Positions 8,293-18,938 of a DNA stretch of 64,000 nt are shown here, in pieces (position 1 is the first letter of the stretch; each line of letters begins with the position of its first letter). A model generated the notes under the pieces. The model saw only the letters and a program-made list of their open reading frames with translations, was not told the DNA's origin and made no database searches. Source of the stretch: Vibrio tubiashii (GTDB lineage: Bacteria > Pseudomonadota > Gammaproteobacteria > Enterobacterales > Vibrionaceae); NCBI RefSeq assembly GCF_028551255.1, contig NZ_CP117029.1, positions 1,736,001-1,800,000 on the forward strand. The letters are read 5' to 3'. Made by a program: the position numbers and the translations under genes.

Positions 8293-9834
8293 CTACTTGT
8301 ATACTGGCTCTGTTTCCATGCTTACCACGCGAGGTGAACGGTCTAGTATTCCAGTGTTCTTGGCCGCCTCAGCTCCCAAGAAAGTGGTGTTTTTACGTGA
8401 GCCTTCCTCGGCAAACTTGTTGATATCAGAAAGCTTAATCATGTAACCCGTGACACGGACTAAATCATTAGATGCAACGTTCGCGGTAAACTCCCTAAAG
8501 CCTTGCCTCAATGCCCCCTTGCACAAGTTGAACATCGCCTCAGGGTTGGATTTTACCGTTTCATCTATGGTCAAAATATCACTAATGCCAGAGGTGTAAT
8601 ATTTGTGTTGCTCAGCAGTTGCTTGAACATAAGACACAGGATCAGGTTCTGTGCCATAAGGGATACGAACGCCTGGCGTCACATCTTCATCTAAGCTAAT
8701 CCCACCTTGAGCGTGAAGCAGCGCCTTGCCCTCTAAGCCGTATTTCACTGGGCTACTATCGACAAGGTGAGCCAGTTTTTCTGATATTGCCAGTGCGAGT
8801 CGATTTGCCTGATGGCTATGACCGTATTGCTCATCGATGCCTTCTTTATCAAGCAAGATATTGACCGCTTCAGCCATACCATAAATGCCATACATGGGTG
8901 CAAATCGATTCTCTTCAACCAAACCCTCAGTGGTTAAGAAACCTTTGAAGAAATTCGATTTCTCATGCAGGTGACTGCTGCGCGCATCCATAAGCTCGAT
9001 CATTAGCTCACTATAAGATGGCAAAACGTAATCTAGAAAATCTGTTCTATCTTTGGCACGCAATGCGACTTGTTTTAAGTTCATGCGAACTAAGGTATTC
9101 GAACCACCAGCAAGAGGCAGAGAATTGTAGCAACTAACAATGCCAAACTTGTTTTCACCATAAGCGGCCGCATGCATCGGATAATTAGCAATATGAGGTT
9201 TGCTACATTCGCAGATATTGGTCGTCGCTTGTTTGAGTAGATCGTCTGGAGTAACGTTCGCGTCGTACATAAAGGTTAAATTAGGAGCGATCTGCTTTAA
9301 CTCAGCGTCGACTCGCAATATGGTTCGGCAAATAACATTGTCGGTAGGACCAATATTCACATGCATAAAGGCATCAGGCAGCGTTCTATCGAGCATGATC
9401 CAAAAACGTTTCAGCTTGGTGTAAATTTCCGCTTCACTTAAGGTTCCTACATAGGGCAGCAAGACATCATCAAGCTGACCAAGATAGACAGGAATATTCG
9501 TTACAGAAGGAACATGGTGGTAGATGATCGTCAGTAGATTCAGTGCATCATCAAAATCAGTCGCGGGTTCTAGCTCTAGGTAATCTGAGCCTTGCTTAAG
9601 GAATTTCCCATAGTCAGGTAAAACATAGCGAGGTTTGAAAGGGGCATGGCCTTCAAACATGTCACAAATTACGCCCTCTTCCATCGCTTTTGAAACACCT
9701 TCAGAAACCTTCATATAGGGAAGACTGGCTTCCGCTTCTAGGGCTAAGAATTGGTTTTTCTGTTTTGGAGAGAGCTTAGCATCGGTAACGATATTGTTTA
9801 CACGTTGCTGAAATGCGTTGTTAATATCAGACAT
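8293..9834 (-). CDS. yjjI: YjjI-family glycyl-radical enzyme
   Basis: A 513-residue protein of the YjjI family, shorter than pyruvate formate-lyase. The C-terminal RVTGYMIKLSD (near residues 466-476) holds the glycine expected to carry the radical. Candidate catalytic cysteines lie in SCYNSLPLAGG and NICECSKP; which one is used is not known to me. The substrate of YjjI is not established, so no reaction is assigned. It is the first gene of the yjjI-yjjW operon. Confidence 0.92.
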   Translation of the reverse strand: MSDINNAFQQRVNNIVTDAKLSPKQKNQFLALEAEASLPYMKVSEGVSKAMEEGVICDMFEGHAPFKPRYVLPDYGKFLKQGSDYLELEPATDFDDALNLLTIIYHHVPSVTNIPVYLGQLDDVLLPYVGTLSEAEIYTKLKRFWIMLDRTLPDAFMHVNIGPTDNVICRTILRVDAELKQIAPNLTFMYDANVTPDDLLKQATTNICECSKPHIANYPMHAAAYGENKFGIVSCYNSLPLAGGSNTLVRMNLKQVALRAKDRTDFLDYVLPSYSELMIELMDARSSHLHEKSNFFKGFLTTEGLVEENRFAPMYGIYGMAEAVNILLDKEGIDEQYGHSHQANRLALAISEKLAHLVDSSPVKYGLEGKALLHAQGGISLDEDVTPGVRIPYGTEPDPVSYVQATAEQHKYYTSGISDILTIDETVKSNPEAMFNLCKGALRQGFREFTANVASNDLVRVTGYMIKLSDINKFAEEGSRKNTTFLGAEAAKNTGILDRSPRVVSMETEPVYK

Positions 9835-9934
9835 AGTTATTTTCCTTATTATTTATAAGGATTCTAACCAATATCCTCCATGTCCACTATTGAGATTACG
9901 TTGATGACTGATGTCCATTTTGGAAATTAATAGT

Positions 9935-9964
9935 CAAGAAAAAGCCCCGAGCTTTCGGGGCTTT
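9935..9964 (-). terminator. Terminator of the chemoreceptor gene
   Basis: AAAGCCCCGA (9941-9950) pairs with TCGGGGCTTT (9955-9964) around a 4-base loop. On the minus strand it ends in TTT plus TTCTTG, just past the stop at 9978. Confidence 0.8.
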
Positions 9965-9977
9965 AAGAGTCATTGGA

Positions 9978-11861
9978 TTACAGTTTAAATCGCTGAATCT
10001 CTTGCTCTAGTTCGTGAGATAGCTCAGACAACTGTGCGGCTTGTGCTGCAGCGTCGTGCGCTTCATCGGCAAGCTCATTCGAAACATCACGAATACCAAC
10101 GGTGTTACGCGTGATTTCAGAAGTGACTGACGCTTGCTCTTCAGCAGCAGAGGCAATTTGAGTCGCCATATCGCTAATACGCTCTACCGCTGTTTGAATT
10201 TGAGTCAGGCTAACTGCGGCTGAATCAGCGTCCGCCACACTAGTATCGGCCAACTGACGGCTATCACCCATGATGCCGACAGCTTTACCTGTTGTGCCCT
10301 GCAACGTTTCAATCATCTGCTGAATTTCTTGGGTTGAAGCGTGGGTACGTTGACTTAGAACACGAACTTCATCGGCAACCACAGCGAAACCACGACCTTG
10401 CTCACCTGCACGCGCAGCTTCAATAGCAGCGTTAAGCGCAAGTAAGTTAGTTTGCTCTGCAATATCTTGAATCGTAGAAAGAATAGTGCTGATGCTCTTG
10501 CCATGAACTTCAAGCTCTTGGATCACTTCTGTCGCTACCTGAACTTCCGTTGCTAAGTTTTGAATCGAGCCTTGAGTCTGAACGACCTGCTCACCGCCGT
10601 GAACACAGGCAGTTACCGCTTCCGAAGAATTCTGAGCTGTATTGTCAGCATTACCTGCAATTTCTTGCGTTGCAGCCGCCATTTCATTGATCGCTGTTGC
10701 GACCATGTTGATCTCATCTTGTTGCAGGCGAATACGAGCGCTGCGCTCTTCTGCTTGTTGCGCTGTTTGCTTAGATTGCTCTGACAGCGATGCAGATACC
10801 AGGCTTAGCTTAGAAACCATAGTGTGCATATTACCAACGAAGGTATTGAAGTTAGTTGCAAGCTGCCCCACTTCATCATCGCTACGTGGTTCAAGGCGCT
10901 GGGTAAGATCACCTTCACCCGAAGCAATTTCCTCAAGTGCATTGGAAACACGAACTAAGTCTTGGAATAAGAAGCTCACTAACCAAGAAACCACCACTAT
11001 AACGATTAAAGTAATCACGATTGCCGTAATGATTAGACTTTGTAGCAGCTCAGTGTGCGCCGCTTCTTCTGTTGCGCGATCCATCTCAATAGCAAAGATC
11101 CACTGAGTATCTGGAACCTTAGTAAAGAAATAGAGCTTCTCTTGACCATTACGTTCAATCAGCTTGATTGAACCTGCATTTGCAGCCTCTTCGATAGCAC
11201 GTAGAGTGAACTCTTTTGAAAGTGTGGTGACAGGTTTAAGAGAAAGAGATTTATCTGGGTGCGCTAAGAAAGTGCCATTCTGAGTATCAATCAACATCGC
11301 GTAGGCATTTTTACCCGCATCTAAGTTGATCACATCGTTGATTAGTTGATCAATCAATACATCAGCGCCAACCACACCTACGAACTGACCGTTACGGCGA
11401 ATTGGTTCAGCAATCGTCACTAACAAGGCATTCGTAATCGCATCTTTGTATGCCGTAGTGATAATCTGACGGCCTGCATTATTGGCATCGATATACCAAG
11501 GGCGAACACGTGGGTCGTAATCCGCTCGGTTGCGCTCTGGGTGCGAACGGTACATCCCCCCTTCTGGCGTACCTAAGAAGATGTCATCAAAGCCACCTGC
11601 TTTTCTCGCTTGTTGTAGGTAAGGTACAACGTCGACTTCATTGCTGTAGTCATTAAACGCAGAAGCAATATCTTTACGAATATTGATCCAGTCTTTGATG
11701 CCAGTAGACGCCGTCGTAGCGAGACTTTCTGCACGCGCATAAACACCATTTTGCGTTTGCTGCTCAAGTTGATCGGCGGATAGCCATGTTAACGCGCTCG
11801 CCATTAGCACTACTGCTAATAGGCTCGCACCTATAAGTTTTTGCTTTAGTGATAAGTTCAT
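9978..11861 (-). CDS. Methyl-accepting chemotaxis protein with amino-acid-type dCache domain
   Basis: A 627-residue inner-membrane chemoreceptor. TM1 is about residues 9-29, the periplasmic dCache sensor about 35-270, and TM2 about 275-297 ([25 protein letters not shown]). HAMP and the coiled-coil signalling domain follow, with the conserved tip [32 protein letters not shown] split over about 470-500. The sensor carries Y115, R120, W122, Y123 and D167, the order and exact spacing of the amino-acid-binding dCache motif (Y121, R126, W128, Y129, D173 in PctA). Amino-acid ligands are therefore predicted. It is monocistronic. Confidence 0.93.
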   Translation of the reverse strand: MNLSLKQKLIGASLLAVVLMASALTWLSADQLEQQTQNGVYARAESLATTASTGIKDWINIRKDIASAFNDYSNEVDVVPYLQQARKAGGFDDIFLGTPEGGMYRSHPERNRADYDPRVRPWYIDANNAGRQIITTAYKDAITNALLVTIAEPIRRNGQFVGVVGADVLIDQLINDVINLDAGKNAYAMLIDTQNGTFLAHPDKSLSLKPVTTLSKEFTLRAIEEAANAGSIKLIERNGQEKLYFFTKVPDTQWIFAIEMDRATEEAAHTELLQSLIITAIVITLIVIVVVSWLVSFLFQDLVRVSNALEEIASGEGDLTQRLEPRSDDEVGQLATNFNTFVGNMHTMVSKLSLVSASLSEQSKQTAQQAEERSARIRLQQDEINMVATAINEMAAATQEIAGNADNTAQNSSEAVTACVHGGEQVVQTQGSIQNLATEVQVATEVIQELEVHGKSISTILSTIQDIAEQTNLLALNAAIEAARAGEQGRGFAVVADEVRVLSQRTHASTQEIQQMIETLQGTTGKAVGIMGDSRQLADTSVADADSAAVSLTQIQTAVERISDMATQIASAAEEQASVTSEITRNTVGIRDVSNELADEAHDAAAQAAQLSELSHELEQEIQRFKL

Positions 11862-11988
11862 AAATTAAATATTGGTTGTGGAACAGACAGAGGTTGCGAA
11901 TTTTATAGCCAAATTCTTCTATTTGCACGCAATATTATCGAGTTATTAACTTACACTAACTATCTGTAATATCGTTATTTTCTTGGCG

Positions 11989-12294
11989 TCAGAGAGTCGT
12001 CGCGTGGTCGTTATTAGCTTCAGATTTATCTAGCTCTAACTGTGCCTGCGGGTTGTCTCGATAGTACTTATCGAGTAACTCTTTTCCGTATATCACTTCA
12101 GTTTGCATATGCAGCCCAAACACTATCGCGGCAAAGAGTGCGCAGATAATGTTGAACCATTTGGTGACTTTCTTTCGTCGGACTGGAGAGTAAATAGCAA
12201 TGTTCACAGCTACCAGTGCGAATGGATATATCACGATGATTGCGATTAAAACGGCGAGATAGTTGGAAATCGCCATAGGTGTGTCGTAACCCAT
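11989..12294 (-). CDS. Small two-helix membrane protein, unknown function
   Basis: A 101-residue protein; no family recognised. Two hydrophobic segments (about 9-34 and 47-62) are joined by a basic loop (RRKKVTK), placing that loop in the cytoplasm. The C-terminal 35 residues are hydrophilic. The ATG at 12294 has a strong GGAGGTG ribosome site directly upstream; an earlier in-frame start at 12318 lies before that site and is unlikely. It stands alone between gyrA and the chemoreceptor gene. Confidence 0.65.
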   Translation of the reverse strand: MGYDTPMAISNYLAVLIAIIVIYPFALVAVNIAIYSPVRRKKVTKWFNIICALFAAIVFGLHMQTEVIYGKELLDKYYRDNPQAQLELDKSEANNDHATTL

Positions 12295-12431
12295 AAACAC
12301 CTCCAAGATATGTTTCAATACAATCTACCCATGAAGCATGTCTTAAGTCTCAGACCGGTTTAGGCAATGAGCTTTTTGATGCTCAACACTTGAAGTCACT
12401 CGAAGAAATGAAAATATGGAGTGATAAGGGC

Positions 12432-12458
12432 AAAAAAAAGCCAGACACTGAGTCTGGC
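12432..12458 (-). terminator. Rho-independent terminator of gyrA
   Basis: GCCAGAC (12440-12446) pairs with GTCTGGC (12452-12458). On the minus strand the hairpin is followed by eight T residues (12439-12432). Confidence 0.93.
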
Positions 12459-12481
12459 ATTTTGATGTTCAAATAACTGAA

Positions 12482-15109
12482 TTACTCTTCAGTATCATCG
12501 CTTTCGCTTGGTGCTTCTGATGATTCCGCTGCTTGAACTACTTCGCCCTCGACTGCTTCTTCACCTTCAGCAAGTTCCGCTTCTTCTACCTCATCGATAC
12601 GCTGTAGACCCACAACGTTTTCGTCTTCAGCAGTACGGATTAGCGTGACACCTTGCGTATTTCGGCCTACTTGGCTTACTTCAGCAACGCGTGTGCGAAC
12701 TAGAGTACCAGCGTCGGTGATCATCATCATCTCGTCGCCTTCTTCTACTTGTACCGCACCAACTACAGGGCCATTTCGCTCAGACACTTTGATAGACACA
12801 ACGCCTTGAGTCGCACGACCTTTAGTTGGGTATTCTGCAAGCTCAGTACGCTTACCGTAACCATTTTGCGTCACTGTTAGGATGTCACCTTCATTTGAAG
12901 GAACAATCAGTGAAACTACTTGATCATCTTCGGCTAGCTTCATACCGCGTACACCTGCTGCGGTACGACCCATTGCACGTACTTTGTCTTCTGCAAAGCG
13001 AACGACTTTACCCGCTTTCGAGAACAGCATGATGTCACTGTCACCATTAGTGATGTCGACACCAATTAGCGAGTCATCGTCACGTAGGTTCACAGCAATT
13101 AGACCGTTAGCACGTACGTTAGCAAATTGGTTCAGTGGCGTTTTCTTAACGGTACCATCGCCTGTCGCCATGAAGATGAACTTATCTTCAGAGAACTCAT
13201 CAACAGGTAGAATAGCAGTAATACGCTCACCTTCTTCTAGTGGAAGAATGTTAACAATTGGCTTACCACGAGCGGTACGGCTTGCTTGCGGTAGTTGGTA
13301 AACTTTCAGACGGTAAGTCTTACCACGAGTAGAGAAACATAAGATGTTGTCGTGGGTATTCGCCACTAGAAGACGTTCGATGTAGTCTTCATCTTTCATC
13401 TTAGTTGCGCTCTTACCTTTACCACCACGACGCTGAGCTTCGTAGTCACTTAGAATTTGGTACTTAACGTAACCTTCGTGAGATAGCGTAACAACAACAT
13501 CTTCACGAGCAATCAGCTCTTCCATGTCGATGTCGTGGCTTGCCGCTGTAATCTCTGTACGACGTGCGTCACCGAAGCCATCACGTACCGCTTCTAGTTC
13601 TTCACGAATTACTTCCATCAAACGCTCAGTGCTTGCAAGAATGTGCATTAGCTCAGCGATCTCATCTAGAAGTGCTTTGTACTCGTCTAGAATCTTCTCA
13701 TGCTCTAGACCCGTTAGGCGGTGTAGACGAAGCTCTAGAATAGCTTGCGCTTGAGTTTCAGTCAGGAAGTACTGACCGTCATGGATACCATACTGCTCTT
13801 CTAGCCATTCAGGACGAGCAGCATCAGTACCCGCACGCTCAAGCATTGAAGCAACGTTACCAAGATCCCAACCACGTGAAACCAAGCCCACTTTCGCTTC
13901 TGCTGGTGTTGGCGCGTTTTTGATCAGTTCAATAACTTCATCAATGTTTGCTAGTGCAAGAGAGAGTGCTTCAAGAATATGTGCACGCTCACGCGCTTTA
14001 CGTAGTTCGAAAATAGTACGGCGAGTTACCACTTCACGGCGGTGATCAACAAAGCACTTCAACATATCTTTCAAGTTGAATAGCTGTGGCTGGCCGTTGT
14101 TCAGTGCCACCATGTTGATGCCGAATGTGGTTTGAAGCTGAGTTTGTGCGTAAAGGTTGTTTAGAACCACTTCGCCAACCGCATCACGCTTACATTCGAT
14201 AACAATACGCATACCGTCTTTATCTGACTCATCGCGTAGTGCACTGATGCCTTCAACTTTTTTATCTTTAACTAGCTCAGCGATCTTTTCGATCAAGCGT
14301 GCTTTGTTAACCTGATAAGGGATTTCGGTAACAATAATGGTTTCTTTACCATTCTTGTCTGTTTCGATATCCGCTTTCGAGCGCATGTAAATCTTACCGC
14401 GGCCCGTCTTATAAGCATCGACGATACCTTTACGGCCACTGATTAGCGCTGCTGTTGGGAAGTCTGGACCAGGAATGTAGTCCATTAGCTCATCAATAGT
14501 GATCGCTTCATTATTGATGTACGCAAGACAGCCATCAATTACCTCTGTCAGGTTATGCGGAGGAATGTTGGTTGCCATACCTACTGCGATACCAGAAGCA
14601 CCGTTTACCAATAGGTTAGGAATTTTTGTAGGTAGAACAGCAGGGATCTGCTCAGTGCCGTCGTAGTTAGGCACGTAGTCTACTGTTTCTTTATCTAGGT
14701 CAGCCAAAAGTTCGTGGGCAATTTTTGCCATGCGAACTTCGGTGTAACGCATTGCTGCCGCTGAGTCACCATCGATCGAACCGAAGTTACCTTGACCGTC
14801 GACCAGCATGTAACGAAGTGAGAACGGCTGAGCCATACGTACGATTGTATCGTACACAGCGCTATCACCGTGTGGGTGATATTTACCGATTACGTCGCCA
14901 ACAACACGGGCAGATTTTTTATATGGTTTATTCCAATCATTACCTAGTACATTCATCGCGAACAAAACGCGGCGGTGTACAGGCTTTAGGCCATCACGCA
15001 CATCTGGAAGAGCACGACCCACGATTACTGACATCGCGTAGTCTAGGTATGAACCTCGAAGCTCATCTTCAATGTTTACGGGCGTGATCTCTTTCGCTAG
15101 ATCGCTCAT
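12482..15109 (-). CDS. gyrA: DNA gyrase subunit A
   Basis: An 875-residue breakage-reunion subunit of DNA gyrase, which with GyrB introduces negative supercoils using ATP. The catalytic tyrosine is Y122 (MRYTE). The quinolone-determining region reads [10 protein letters not shown], with S83 and D87, the residues of susceptible wild-type enzymes. The C-terminal beta-pinwheel carries the GyrA box QRRGGKG near residue 560. The last 40 residues are an acidic tail ([15 protein letters not shown] and onward), as in other gammaproteobacterial GyrA. It is transcribed away from ubiG. Confidence 0.98.
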   Translation of the reverse strand: MSDLAKEITPVNIEDELRGSYLDYAMSVIVGRALPDVRDGLKPVHRRVLFAMNVLGNDWNKPYKKSARVVGDVIGKYHPHGDSAVYDTIVRMAQPFSLRYMLVDGQGNFGSIDGDSAAAMRYTEVRMAKIAHELLADLDKETVDYVPNYDGTEQIPAVLPTKIPNLLVNGASGIAVGMATNIPPHNLTEVIDGCLAYINNEAITIDELMDYIPGPDFPTAALISGRKGIVDAYKTGRGKIYMRSKADIETDKNGKETIIVTEIPYQVNKARLIEKIAELVKDKKVEGISALRDESDKDGMRIVIECKRDAVGEVVLNNLYAQTQLQTTFGINMVALNNGQPQLFNLKDMLKCFVDHRREVVTRRTIFELRKARERAHILEALSLALANIDEVIELIKNAPTPAEAKVGLVSRGWDLGNVASMLERAGTDAARPEWLEEQYGIHDGQYFLTETQAQAILELRLHRLTGLEHEKILDEYKALLDEIAELMHILASTERLMEVIREELEAVRDGFGDARRTEITAASHDIDMEELIAREDVVVTLSHEGYVKYQILSDYEAQRRGGKGKSATKMKDEDYIERLLVANTHDNILCFSTRGKTYRLKVYQLPQASRTARGKPIVNILPLEEGERITAILPVDEFSEDKFIFMATGDGTVKKTPLNQFANVRANGLIAVNLRDDDSLIGVDITNGDSDIMLFSKAGKVVRFAEDKVRAMGRTAAGVRGMKLAEDDQVVSLIVPSNEGDILTVTQNGYGKRTELAEYPTKGRATQGVVSIKVSERNGPVVGAVQVEEGDEMMMITDAGTLVRTRVAEVSQVGRNTQGVTLIRTAEDENVVGLQRIDEVEEAELAEGEEAVEGEVVQAAESSEAPSESDDTEE

Positions 15110-15293
15110 AGAGCCATTATCCCTCTATTTATAGATCGTATGTACAATACGCTTAAGGTGCAAAAATATAACATACATTTCAGTGGTTCGGCATTACTTT
15201 CCCTCTCCTTTTATCAGGTTGTGAGCTTGGTTGTGAATCAAACGCCGAGAATTTGCACACTCATCTGATATCTTGCTGATAAATGGTTATATT

Positions 15294-15354
15294 TTATCCA
15301 CCCGTAGAGAAAAGTGATCCCGTCTATGGAGTGTATGTGGTTAACAGGTATAAT
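15294..15354 (+). promoter_or_regulatory. Candidate ubiG promoter elements
   Basis: A perfect -10 hexamer TATAAT lies at 15349-15354, 40 bases before the ubiG start; no good -35 is seen at the usual distance. TTATCCACC (15294-15302) is one base off the DnaA box. The 285-base gyrA-ubiG intergenic region otherwise shows no gene. Confidence 0.4.
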
Positions 15355-15394
15355 GCCTGTCATTCAAGGAAGCGGTTAAATTAGTAGAGTTGTT

Positions 15395-16102
15395 ATGACC
15401 CAATCACAAAACGTCGATCCAAACGAAATTAAGAAGTTTGAGGATATGGCCTCACGCTGGTGGGATTTAGAAGGTGAATTTAAGCCTTTGCATCAGATCA
15501 ATCCTTTGCGCCTCAACTATGTTTTGGACAATTGTGATGGCTTGTTTGGCAAAGAAGTCTTAGACGTCGGTTGTGGTGGCGGAATTCTAGCGGAAAGCAT
15601 GGCCAAAGAAGGCGCGGTTGTTACTGGTCTTGATATGGGTAAAGAACCATTAGAAGTGGCGAGACTGCACGCTTTAGAAACCGGTACTAAGCTCACCTAC
15701 ATCCAGAGCACAATTGAAGATCATGCTGCGGAAAACCAAGGCAAGTATGATGTTGTGACCTGTATGGAGATGCTTGAGCACGTCCCTGACCCACAATCAG
15801 TGATTCGTTCATGTGCGGCCTTGGTGAAACCGGGCGGCCATGTATTCTTTTCAACACTTAACCGCAACCTTAAGTCTTATCTGTTCGCGATTGTCGGCGC
15901 AGAAAAGCTATTGAAGATTGTCCCTGAAGGCACTCACGATCACGATAAGTTCATCCGCCCTGCTGAGCTGATTAAGATGGTTGATCAAACCGACTTAACC
16001 GAAACCGGGATTACTGGCCTGCACTACAACCCTCTTACAGACACCTACAAGCTAGGTCAAAATGTTGATGTAAATTACATCGTTCATACTCAGAAATTTT
16101 AA
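15395..16102 (+). CDS. ubiG: Ubiquinone biosynthesis O-methyltransferase UbiG
   Basis: A 235-residue class I SAM-dependent methyltransferase that carries out both O-methylation steps of ubiquinone synthesis. The SAM-binding motif I is VLDVGCGGG (near 56-64), motif II region [11 protein letters not shown] (near 125-135), and the N-terminal [25 protein letters not shown] is diagnostic for UbiG. The length is normal. gyrA is divergent upstream and nrdA lies downstream in the same direction, but a strong terminator separates them. Confidence 0.96.
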   Translation: MTQSQNVDPNEIKKFEDMASRWWDLEGEFKPLHQINPLRLNYVLDNCDGLFGKEVLDVGCGGGILAESMAKEGAVVTGLDMGKEPLEVARLHALETGTKLTYIQSTIEDHAAENQGKYDVVTCMEMLEHVPDPQSVIRSCAALVKPGGHVFFSTLNRNLKSYLFAIVGAEKLLKIVPEGTHDHDKFIRPAELIKMVDQTDLTETGITGLHYNPLTDTYKLGQNVDVNYIVHTQKF

Positions 16103-16136
16103 CATTTGTCACATACTAGATGTAGTGGTCAAGATT

Positions 16137-16167
16137 AAGGCGATAGCACATGCTCATCGCCTTTTTT
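16137..16167 (+). terminator. Rho-independent terminator of ubiG
   Basis: AAGGCGAT (16137-16144) pairs with ATCGCCTT (16156-16163) around an 11-base loop and runs into TTTTTT. Confidence 0.9.
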
Positions 16168-16369
16168 AGTGCCAATTGAAGCAATTTTTGTCGGTTTGAT
16201 TCCAAAATAATCAAAGCAAAAATCGAAGACAACTTTGACCAAAGATCAAGGAATTTTTTTTTGTTTGTGGTTACTTCTAAACCGATCTAAAAACGGTAAT
16301 TAATTACAATCTTACCCGCTCTAACCTCATCGGTTAGTAGTCACTTACTGTTTTTTTTAATTTTGTTAG

Positions 16370-16378
16370 TTATCCACA
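16370..16378 (+). promoter_or_regulatory. DnaA box upstream of nrdA
   Basis: TTATCCACA is a perfect match to the DnaA box consensus, about 190 bases before nrdA. DnaA regulates nrdAB in E. coli, so a similar role here is plausible. Only one perfect box is seen. Confidence 0.55.
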
Positions 16379-16447
16379 AGTCATCCAAGATCTGTAACTT
16401 GAAAAGCCATGGGGATAGCACTATCTTGTAACTCGCATCTCGATGCA

Positions 16448-16484
16448 CCCCTATATGTTGTGTTTGTACTACAATATATAGATA
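16448..16484 (+). promoter_or_regulatory. Tandem NrdR-box candidates of nrdA
   Basis: CCCCTATATGTTGTGT (16448-16463) and CTACAATATATAGATA (16469-16484) match an ACACTATATATAGTGT-type NrdR palindrome at 12 and 10 of 16 positions. Their starts are 21 bases apart, two helical turns, as expected for NrdR tandem sites. NrdR with an adenine nucleotide would repress ribonucleotide reductase genes. The rest of the 16168-16570 gap holds the nrdA leader and no gene. Confidence 0.6.
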
Positions 16485-16570
16485 GACTTTGATCACAAAG
16501 CCGGAACGATTTTTACAAGAATTACACAAAAATACGGCTTTTATCAGTTTTGTTAGGGAAATGAAGCAGA

Positions 16571-18853
16571 ATGAACCAACAACTTACCGTTACTAAGCGT
16601 GACGGACGCAAAGAAAGTATTGATCTCGAAAAGATCCATCGCGTTATCACCTGGGCTGCCGAAGGTCTAGACAACGTCTCTGTATCTCAAGTAGAACTAC
16701 GCGCTCACATTCAGTTCTACGACGGTATCACTACGTCTGATATCCATGAAACCATCATCAAGTCTGCAGCAGATTTGATTTCTGAAGAGACGCCTGATTA
16801 CCAATATCTAGCGGCACGTTTGGCTGTATTCCATCTACGTAAAAAAGCGTACGACCAGTATGAGCCACCAACGCTATACGATCACGTTGCTCGCCTTGTG
16901 GATATGGGTAAATACGACCAGCACATTCTGGAAGACTACACCAAAGCAGAACTTGATGAGCTAGATGCCTACATCGATCACAAGCGCGATCTCGATTTTT
17001 CTTATGCAGCCGTAAAACAGCTTGAAGGTAAGTACTTTGTTCAAAACCGTGTATCCGGTGAAATCTATGAAAGTGCTCAGTTCCTTTACATCCTAGTTTC
17101 TGCTTGTCTATTCGCGAAATACCCGAAAGAGACACGTCTTGATTACATCAAGCGCTTCTACGATGCGACATCGACATTCAAAATTTCTCTACCTACGCCG
17201 ATCATGTCTGGCGTACGTACTCCTACTCGTCAATTCAGCTCATGTGTACTTATTGAGTGTGGCGATAGCCTAGATTCAATCAACGCGACAGCAAGCTCTA
17301 TTGTTCGTTACGTTTCTCAACGCGCTGGTATTGGTATCAATGCGGGTCGTATCCGTGCGCTAGGTTCAGAGATCCGTGGTGGTGAAGCATTCCACACGGG
17401 CTGTATCCCTTTCTACAAATACTTCCAAACAGCGGTTAAATGTTGTTCTCAAGGTGGTGTTCGTGGCGGTGCAGCGACTGTGTTCTACCCACTATGGCAT
17501 GGTGAATCTCAAGCACTGATGGTTCTTAAGAACAACCGTGGTGTTGAAGAGAACCGTGTTCGCCATATGGACTACGGCGTACAGCTAAACCGCTTGATGT
17601 ATCAGCGTCTAGTTGAAGGTGGCAACATTACTCTGTTCTCACCATCAGATGTACCTGGTCTGTACGATGCGTTCTTTGAAAACCAAGACGAGTTTGAGCG
17701 TCTATACGTTAAGTACGAAAACGATCCTTCAATTAAGAAAGAAACCGTTAAAGCTATCGAGATGTTCTCTATCTTGATGCAAGAGCGCGCTTCTACAGGT
17801 CGTATCTACATTCAAAACGTTGACCACTGTAATACGCACAGCCCATTCGACTCAGAAGTAGCACCGGTTCGTCAATCTAACCTATGTTTGGAAATCGCAC
17901 TACCGACTAAGCCGCTAGTTAACGTTGAAGATGACTCAGGTGAGATTGCTCTATGTACATTATCGGCGTTCAACCTTGGTGCAATTAAGTCTCTTGATGA
18001 CTTTGAAGAGCTGTCAGATCTTGTTGTTCGTGCACTAGACGCACTACTAGATTACCAAGACTACCCGCTTCCAGCTGCGTACAAGTCGACGATGAACCGC
18101 CGTACTCTTGGTGTTGGTGTGATCAACTACGCTTACTACCTAGCGAAAAACGGCGTGAAGTATTCAGATGGCAGTGCAAACGGTTTAACGCACCGCACAT
18201 TTGAAGCGATGCAGTACTACTTGCTAAAAGCATCTGTTGCGCTGGCGAAAGAGCAAGGTAAGTGTCCTTTATTCCATGAAACGAATTACGCGAAAGGCTT
18301 AATGCCAGTCGACACTTACAAGAAAGCCGTTGACCAGATCTGTGACGAGCCACTGCACTACGATTGGGATGGCCTACGTGAAGAAATCATGACGCACGGC
18401 CTACGTAACTCTACCCTAACCGCGCTAATGCCATCTGAGACATCTTCTCAGATCTCTAACGCGACCAACGGTATTGAGCCACCACGTGGTTATGTTTCAG
18501 TGAAGGCGTCTAAAGACGGTATCCTGAAGCAAGTTGTGCCAGATTTCCTTGAGTACAAAGACAACTACGAGCTGCTATGGAACATCGGTTCAAACGATGG
18601 TTACCTGCACCTAGTGGGTATCATGCAGAAATTTGTCGACCAAGCGATTTCAGCAAATACTAACTACGACCCAACGCGTTTTGAAAGTGGCAAAGTGCCA
18701 ATGAAGAAACTGCTTCAAGATCTGCTCACTGCGTATAAGTTTGGTGTGAAGACACTTTACTACCACAACACACGTGATGGCGCGAGCGACGATCAGAAAG
18801 ACGCAGTACAACCACAAGACGACGATTGCGCAGGCGGCGGTTGTAAGATTTAA
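16571..18853 (+). CDS. nrdA: Class Ia ribonucleotide reductase large subunit
   Basis: A 760-residue alpha subunit that reduces ribonucleoside diphosphates to deoxy forms. An N-terminal ATP-cone (about 5-95, from VTKRDGRKESIDLEKIHRV) provides dATP feedback. The active-site cysteines are in SSCVLIECGDS (E. coli C225), NLCLEIALPT (N437, C439, E441) and LCTLSAFNLG (C462). The tail DDDCAGGGCKI carries the redox-shuttle cysteine pair. It is the first gene of the nrdA-nrdB-yfaE operon, with candidate NrdR boxes and a DnaA box upstream. Confidence 0.97.
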   Translation: MNQQLTVTKRDGRKESIDLEKIHRVITWAAEGLDNVSVSQVELRAHIQFYDGITTSDIHETIIKSAADLISEETPDYQYLAARLAVFHLRKKAYDQYEPPTLYDHVARLVDMGKYDQHILEDYTKAELDELDAYIDHKRDLDFSYAAVKQLEGKYFVQNRVSGEIYESAQFLYILVSACLFAKYPKETRLDYIKRFYDATSTFKISLPTPIMSGVRTPTRQFSSCVLIECGDSLDSINATASSIVRYVSQRAGIGINAGRIRALGSEIRGGEAFHTGCIPFYKYFQTAVKCCSQGGVRGGAATVFYPLWHGESQALMVLKNNRGVEENRVRHMDYGVQLNRLMYQRLVEGGNITLFSPSDVPGLYDAFFENQDEFERLYVKYENDPSIKKETVKAIEMFSILMQERASTGRIYIQNVDHCNTHSPFDSEVAPVRQSNLCLEIALPTKPLVNVEDDSGEIALCTLSAFNLGAIKSLDDFEELSDLVVRALDALLDYQDYPLPAAYKSTMNRRTLGVGVINYAYYLAKNGVKYSDGSANGLTHRTFEAMQYYLLKASVALAKEQGKCPLFHETNYAKGLMPVDTYKKAVDQICDEPLHYDWDGLREEIMTHGLRNSTLTALMPSETSSQISNATNGIEPPRGYVSVKASKDGILKQVVPDFLEYKDNYELLWNIGSNDGYLHLVGIMQKFVDQAISANTNYDPTRFESGKVPMKKLLQDLLTAYKFGVKTLYYHNTRDGASDDQKDAVQPQDDDCAGGGCKI

Positions 18854-18898
18854 ACCATAATCCTGACTAAAGGGTTATCAAGGCTTAACAAATTATTC

Positions 18899-18918
18899 GC
18901 CCCTCAGACATGAGGGGC
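18899..18918 (+). repeat. Intercistronic hairpin between nrdA and nrdB
   Basis: GCCCCTC (18899-18905) pairs perfectly with GAGGGGC (18912-18918) around 6 bases. Only TTAAAA follows, so it is at most a partial terminator. It may set the NrdA to NrdB ratio or protect the nrdA 3' end. Confidence 0.65.
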
Positions 18919-18938
18919 TTAAAAGGAATTGAGGCACC

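Noticed and set aside
9870..9920. FNR site upstream of yjjI
   Set aside because: TTGAGATTACGTTGAT does not have the inverted half-sites required.
12482..15109. Quinolone-resistance change in gyrA
   Set aside because: Codons 83 and 87 encode Ser and Asp, the susceptible residues.
16240..16260. FNR site (TTGAC...ATCAA) upstream of nrdA
   Set aside because: The half-sites are separated by 5 bases rather than 4 and one is imperfect.
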